From Nitrospirota bacterium (lineage in GTDB: Bacteria; Nitrospirota; Nitrospiria; Nitrospirales; Nitrospiraceae): a stretch of DNA of 6,967 bases. The notes beneath the pieces are model-generated. The model saw only the letters and a list, made by a program, of their open reading frames with translations. It had not been told where the DNA came from and did no database searches. This document shows, piece by piece, positions 4,413-6,967 of this stretch (positions are counted from its first letter, which is position 1; each line of letters opens with the position of its first letter). The stretch covers positions 1 through 6,967 of the forward strand of contig JACPZN010000063.1 in assembly GCA_016195505.1 (NCBI GenBank). The letters are read 5' to 3'. The translations under genes and the position numbers were made by a program.

Positions 4413-5543
4413 TCATGGCACCCAATCAGCCAGAAAGACGTTGAATTCGCCCGGTTCCTTCGCATTTCGATCCGACACCCACACCAGGCGCTTGCCGTCC
4501 GGCGAGAACATCGGGAAGCTGTTGAAACGCCCTTCCACAGTCAGACGCTCCAACCCGGTCCCATCGTCGCCCACCAAGTATAAATGGAAGCTCGGTCGTC
4601 CCCCTTCTCCTCTCGTTTCCACGTTGGAAGAAAAAATGATGCGTTTGCCGTCGGGATGAAAGAACGGGGAAAAATTCGATGCCCCATTGGACGTGACCTG
4701 TTTCTTGCCCGATCCATCGGCATTCATGACGAAGATTTCAAGCTGCCCTGGCTCGACCAGCCGTTGGGCCAATAATTCCTTATAGCGGGCAATCTCCACG
4801 GGATCGATCGGGTGCGACGCGCGGTATACGATCCGCCGGCTGTCGGGCGAGAAAAACGCGCCTCCGTCGTAGCCCACCTCGTCGGTCAGCCGCCGGATCT
4901 TCGTGCCATCGAGATTCATCGCGTAGAGATCAAGATCCCCGTCTTTCACGGAAGTCCACACAATGGTTTTCCCATCCGGCGACACCGTCGCCTCGGCGTC
5001 ATAGCCAGGTGTCGACGTCAGTTTCTGCATCTCCTGTCCATCGATGCGCACGGCATAGAGACCGTAGTCATCGAGCGCCCACCGATAGGCCCCGTCCCGT
5101 TTCGGCTTGGGGGGGCAGTTCGGCCCCGTCGCATGGGTCGACGAATAGAGCAGGCGTCGATCCCCGGGAAAAAAGTAGCCACACGTGGTAGCTCCCATGC
5201 CGGTACTCACCAAGCGCACTGCGTCACTGTCCAGATCCATCACATACATCTGATAACACCCCAGCCCGGTGTCGGCCGGTTTGAGCGTGGCTGCATACGA
5301 ATCCTTCATCCAATTATTCGTCGATTGAAATATCAGTTTGCTGCCGCTGAATGAAAAATAGGCCTCGGCATTCTGGCGGCCAAAGGTCAGCTGGCGAATG
5401 TTTGAGAGATGCCGTTCGGCAGAACTCGCGGAGGCAGCCTTCGTCGATTCCTTCGGCTGATCCCCTGCCAGTGCAAATGCGGGCAGGCATACCACCACAC
5501 ACAGGCATCGTAGCAGATCCCTCATGTGCCTAGAGATCCCCAT
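4413..5543 (-). CDS. Secreted TolB-like/PD40 six-bladed beta-propeller protein
   Basis: A 376-residue protein with a Sec signal peptide: basic start (Arg, His, Arg, Arg), hydrophobic LLRCLCVVVCLPAFA, and probable cleavage at Ala-Leu-Ala before Gly-Asp-Gln (about residue 26). Six PD40-type blade motifs follow, at about 60-74, 121-135, 182-198, 226-242, 290-306 and 342-358. The best are VSPDGKTIVWTS, FSPDSRRIVYRA, HPDGKRIIFSS and FSPDGKRLVWVSDR. Blades commonly end in LYAMNLDGT-type strands before the next 'R-LT' turn, as in TolB. Several Cys in the mature part may form disulfides in the periplasm. TolB-like propellers bind protein or peptide partners; no enzymatic role is claimed. It overlaps the end of the M1 peptidase gene by 14 bases and probably works with it. 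ATG 5543 is preferred over TTG 5546 because AGAGG lies nine bases upstream; ATG 5525 is a third option. Confidence 0.88.
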   Translation of the reverse strand: MGISRHMRDLLRCLCVVVCLPAFALAGDQPKESTKAASASSAERHLSNIRQLTFGRQNAEAYFSFSGSKLIFQSTNNWMKDSYAATLKPADTGLGCYQMYVMDLDSDAVRLVSTGMGATTCGYFFPGDRRLLYSSTHATGPNCPPKPKRDGAYRWALDDYGLYAVRIDGQEMQKLTSTPGYDAEATVSPDGKTIVWTSVKDGDLDLYAMNLDGTKIRRLTDEVGYDGGAFFSPDSRRIVYRASHPIDPVEIARYKELLAQRLVEPGQLEIFVMNADGSGKKQVTSNGASNFSPFFHPDGKRIIFSSNVETRGEGGRPSFHLYLVGDDGTGLERLTVEGRFNSFPMFSPDGKRLVWVSDRNAKEPGEFNVFLADWVP

Positions 5544-6966
5544 CAATCCGTACCTCTTGTATTTCCGGCGAACTCTGCCACAGTTCGCGCTTCGCCACGA
5601 CCCCTTCGTGGAAAATCACGTAACTCTGCCAGCCATAGTAGAACAGGAGCCGTGAAACTTTGGCAACCGCTTGGGGCGTCACGCCGTAGAGGACTGTGAT
5701 GACGCTCCCTGGCACATTCGCCCGATGACAGGAAAAGAGCACCGCCATCGTCGGCCCTTCATGCATCTGGCCATCGATCTGAAAACCCCCACTCCCCAAT
5801 GTGACCAGGTTGCCGCAGGGCTCCTGCACGATCGACTGGACTGCCCGTTGCTGATCCGCTCCTGCCAGCACCAACACCGACCCACTGGACGGAAGCGTCG
5901 CACCCTCCACAGGTGATACTCTGGTCTTCTGGAATTCCGGCAGCTGTGATTCCTGATCGACGATGCGAGCCATGACCTGCTGCAATGGTGACGCAGGATC
6001 GGAAAATGCGCGCACCACGGTTCTCTGTGGATCGGTCACATAGCTGTTCAACATCGGCGGCAATTGAGCCCGTGCGAATCGGCGGAAGGCCATCAAATCT
6101 GGATCGAGCTGCACCGCCAAGGGCTGATGGGGCAATACGAACTCGGCGACATTCTCAGACAATGGGTCGATCGCCATCCATCTGGTTTCTGCCGCTTCCT
6201 TCATCACGATTTTGATGGGGACCGCCATCCGAAACAGTTTGCCCGCCTGTTGAATACGAACCGTCAACTGCCAGGCGTTTCCGCCGCCATCTCCTTTTAC
6301 TCGATGGGCACTGATATCCCTCAACGACAATGTCGGCGCCCCGGACCGTTCGACCCATTGCTCGAAAAACCACCGTAAGTCTTGGCGACTTTCCCGTGAA
6401 AAGACGGCCTCGATGCTTCCCCAATCAGCGGCGCGATTGCGATATCGGTTCACGAACGTCTTCAGTCCGCGCCAGAATGCATCGTCTCCGATCTCCCGGC
6501 GCAGCTGGTGAAACACGAATGCCGATTTCTGGTAGCCGATGGCGTTGTCTTTCTCATCGTTCTTCCTCAGAAATCGCGCCACCGGATAGTCCTGCTCAGG
6601 CGTCACATAGACGCTATAGCCTTGCATCATCATTCGCCGCTGCTCGAGCGCTTGCCGAGCATCCTGGGTCAGCTCGTGCCAATAGTAATTCGCCAAGTAG
6701 GTCGTCAGTCCTTCGACCCAGTTGCCGTGATCGGCTCGATTGAACACCGAGTTGCCGATCCATGAATGCACGATCTCGTGGCCCAGCGCATAGGGCTGTA
6801 CATAATGCCGTTTGATGCTGCCGCTGCCGAGCAACGTGAACGACGGCATGCCGAGCCCACTGGCGAAGAAATTTTCCACGACCGCAAACTTCTCAAACGG
6901 ATAATCGCCTAATATCGGAACGTATGCATCGAGGTACTTCGACGTGGCATCGAGGTACTCATCCGC
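5530..6966 (-). CDS. M1-family zinc metallopeptidase (N-terminus outside window)
   Basis: The frame is open to the right edge, so 478 C-terminal residues are seen. The zinc site is HEIVH (visible residues 63-67) with the third ligand Glu85 in GNWVEGLTTYL. FAVVENFFASG (27-37) stands in the place of the GAMEN substrate loop of aminopeptidases, and GYQKSAFVFHQL (Tyr145) matches the catalytic tyrosine. The spacing HEXXH-x17-E is one shorter than the textbook x18; I recall the GNWxEGLT subgroup sharing this. FFEQWVERSGAPTL (about 200-213) closes the catalytic part, then a beta-rich segment. The last 175 or so residues (after DPDLMAFRRF) form an additional alpha/beta-looking domain that I do not recognise. 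The M1 fold hydrolyses N-terminal residues of peptides; whether this one is exported cannot be judged without the N-terminus. The stop overlaps the propeller start, suggesting coupled translation. Confidence 0.92.
   Translation of the reverse strand, partial: ADEYLDATSKYLDAYVPILGDYPFEKFAVVENFFASGLGMPSFTLLGSGSIKRHYVQPYALGHEIVHSWIGNSVFNRADHGNWVEGLTTYLANYYWHELTQDARQALEQRRMMMQGYSVYVTPEQDYPVARFLRKNDEKDNAIGYQKSAFVFHQLRREIGDDAFWRGLKTFVNRYRNRAADWGSIEAVFSRESRQDLRWFFEQWVERSGAPTLSLRDISAHRVKGDGGGNAWQLTVRIQQAGKLFRMAVPIKIVMKEAAETRWMAIDPLSENVAEFVLPHQPLAVQLDPDLMAFRRFARAQLPPMLNSYVTDPQRTVVRAFSDPASPLQQVMARIVDQESQLPEFQKTRVSPVEGATLPSSGSVLVLAGADQQRAVQSIVQEPCGNLVTLGSGGFQIDGQMHEGPTMAVLFSCHRANVPGSVITVLYGVTPQAVAKVSRLLFYYGWQSYVIFHEGVVAKRELWQSSPEIQEVRIDGDL
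5553..5557 (-). promoter_or_regulatory. Ribosome binding site of the propeller gene
   Basis: AGAGG on the minus strand, nine bases before ATG 5543 and inside the end of the M1 peptidase gene. It favours ATG 5543 over the internal ATG 5525 and over TTG 5546. Confidence 0.5.
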
Positions 6967-6967
6967 C

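Noticed and set aside
5109..5115. Run of seven G (seven C in the propeller coding strand) as a phase-variation tract
   Set aside because: Seven bases is short for contingency loci, the reading frame is intact, and the gene class is not a typical phase-variable one.
4812..5354. 180-codon plus-strand ORF opposite the propeller gene
   Set aside because: The minus strand shows six regular PD40 blade motifs and a signal peptide, so this is an antisense shadow.

Overview
The window shows two convergent gene clusters, about 57-62% GC where I hand-counted sample stretches of ordinary genes. They come from a Gram-negative-type (diderm) bacterium, judging by a LAB_N (lipid-A-synthase N-terminal) protein, ArnT-like glycosyltransferase features and a secreted TolB-like propeller. 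The gene styles and the dispersed 7-bp GTGATGG/GTGATGA arrays remind me of Nitrospira (Nitrospirota). That is an impression from memory and cannot be proven here.

Left cluster (+ strand, 2-3127): the C-terminal part of a GT2 polyprenyl-phosphate sugar synthase, a small four-helix-bundle protein (S23/IVP family), a 100-residue LAB_N membrane protein, and a 607-residue ArnT/PMT-like membrane glycosyltransferase. GT2, LAB_N and the GT39/83-like enzyme make sense together as a lipid-linked sugar route: charge the polyprenyl phosphate on the cytoplasmic side, flip it, then transfer the sugar outside. The four-helix gene looks like an intruder. It is lower in GC (47-48% in the sampled stretches) and is bracketed by an 18-bp perfect inverted repeat made of heptads.

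Right cluster (- strand, 6966-3257, read right to left): an M1 metallopeptidase open at the right edge, a signal-peptide-bearing TolB-like six-blade propeller, and a PAP2 membrane phosphatase. The PAP2 enzyme could recycle polyprenyl pyrophosphate or act on lipid A, which would tie it loosely to the left cluster.

The most notable signal is a family of paired, inverted heptad arrays (consensus TGATGNG, opposite strand CNCATCA). There are four pairs in about 3.9 kb: around the four-helix gene (541-568 / 931-958), inside the glycosyltransferase gene (2190-2217, degenerate / 2266-2293), in the convergent intergenic gap (3135-3162 / 3221-3248), and at the start of the PAP2 gene (4314-4341 / 4381-4408). 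Every arm is four heptads long. The copy inside the glycosyltransferase and the copy at PAP2 also share an 18/19-nt core. The arrays supply start codons, stop codons and Ile-Thr-His-His-type peptide segments to the neighbouring proteins, and one arm is a canonical G-quadruplex motif. I propose, as inference, a miniature mobile or palindromic element family, of which the four-helix gene copy may be the gene-carrying form. No gene-free stretch exceeds 300 bases; the longest is the 129-base gap 3128-3256, filled by one of these elements.
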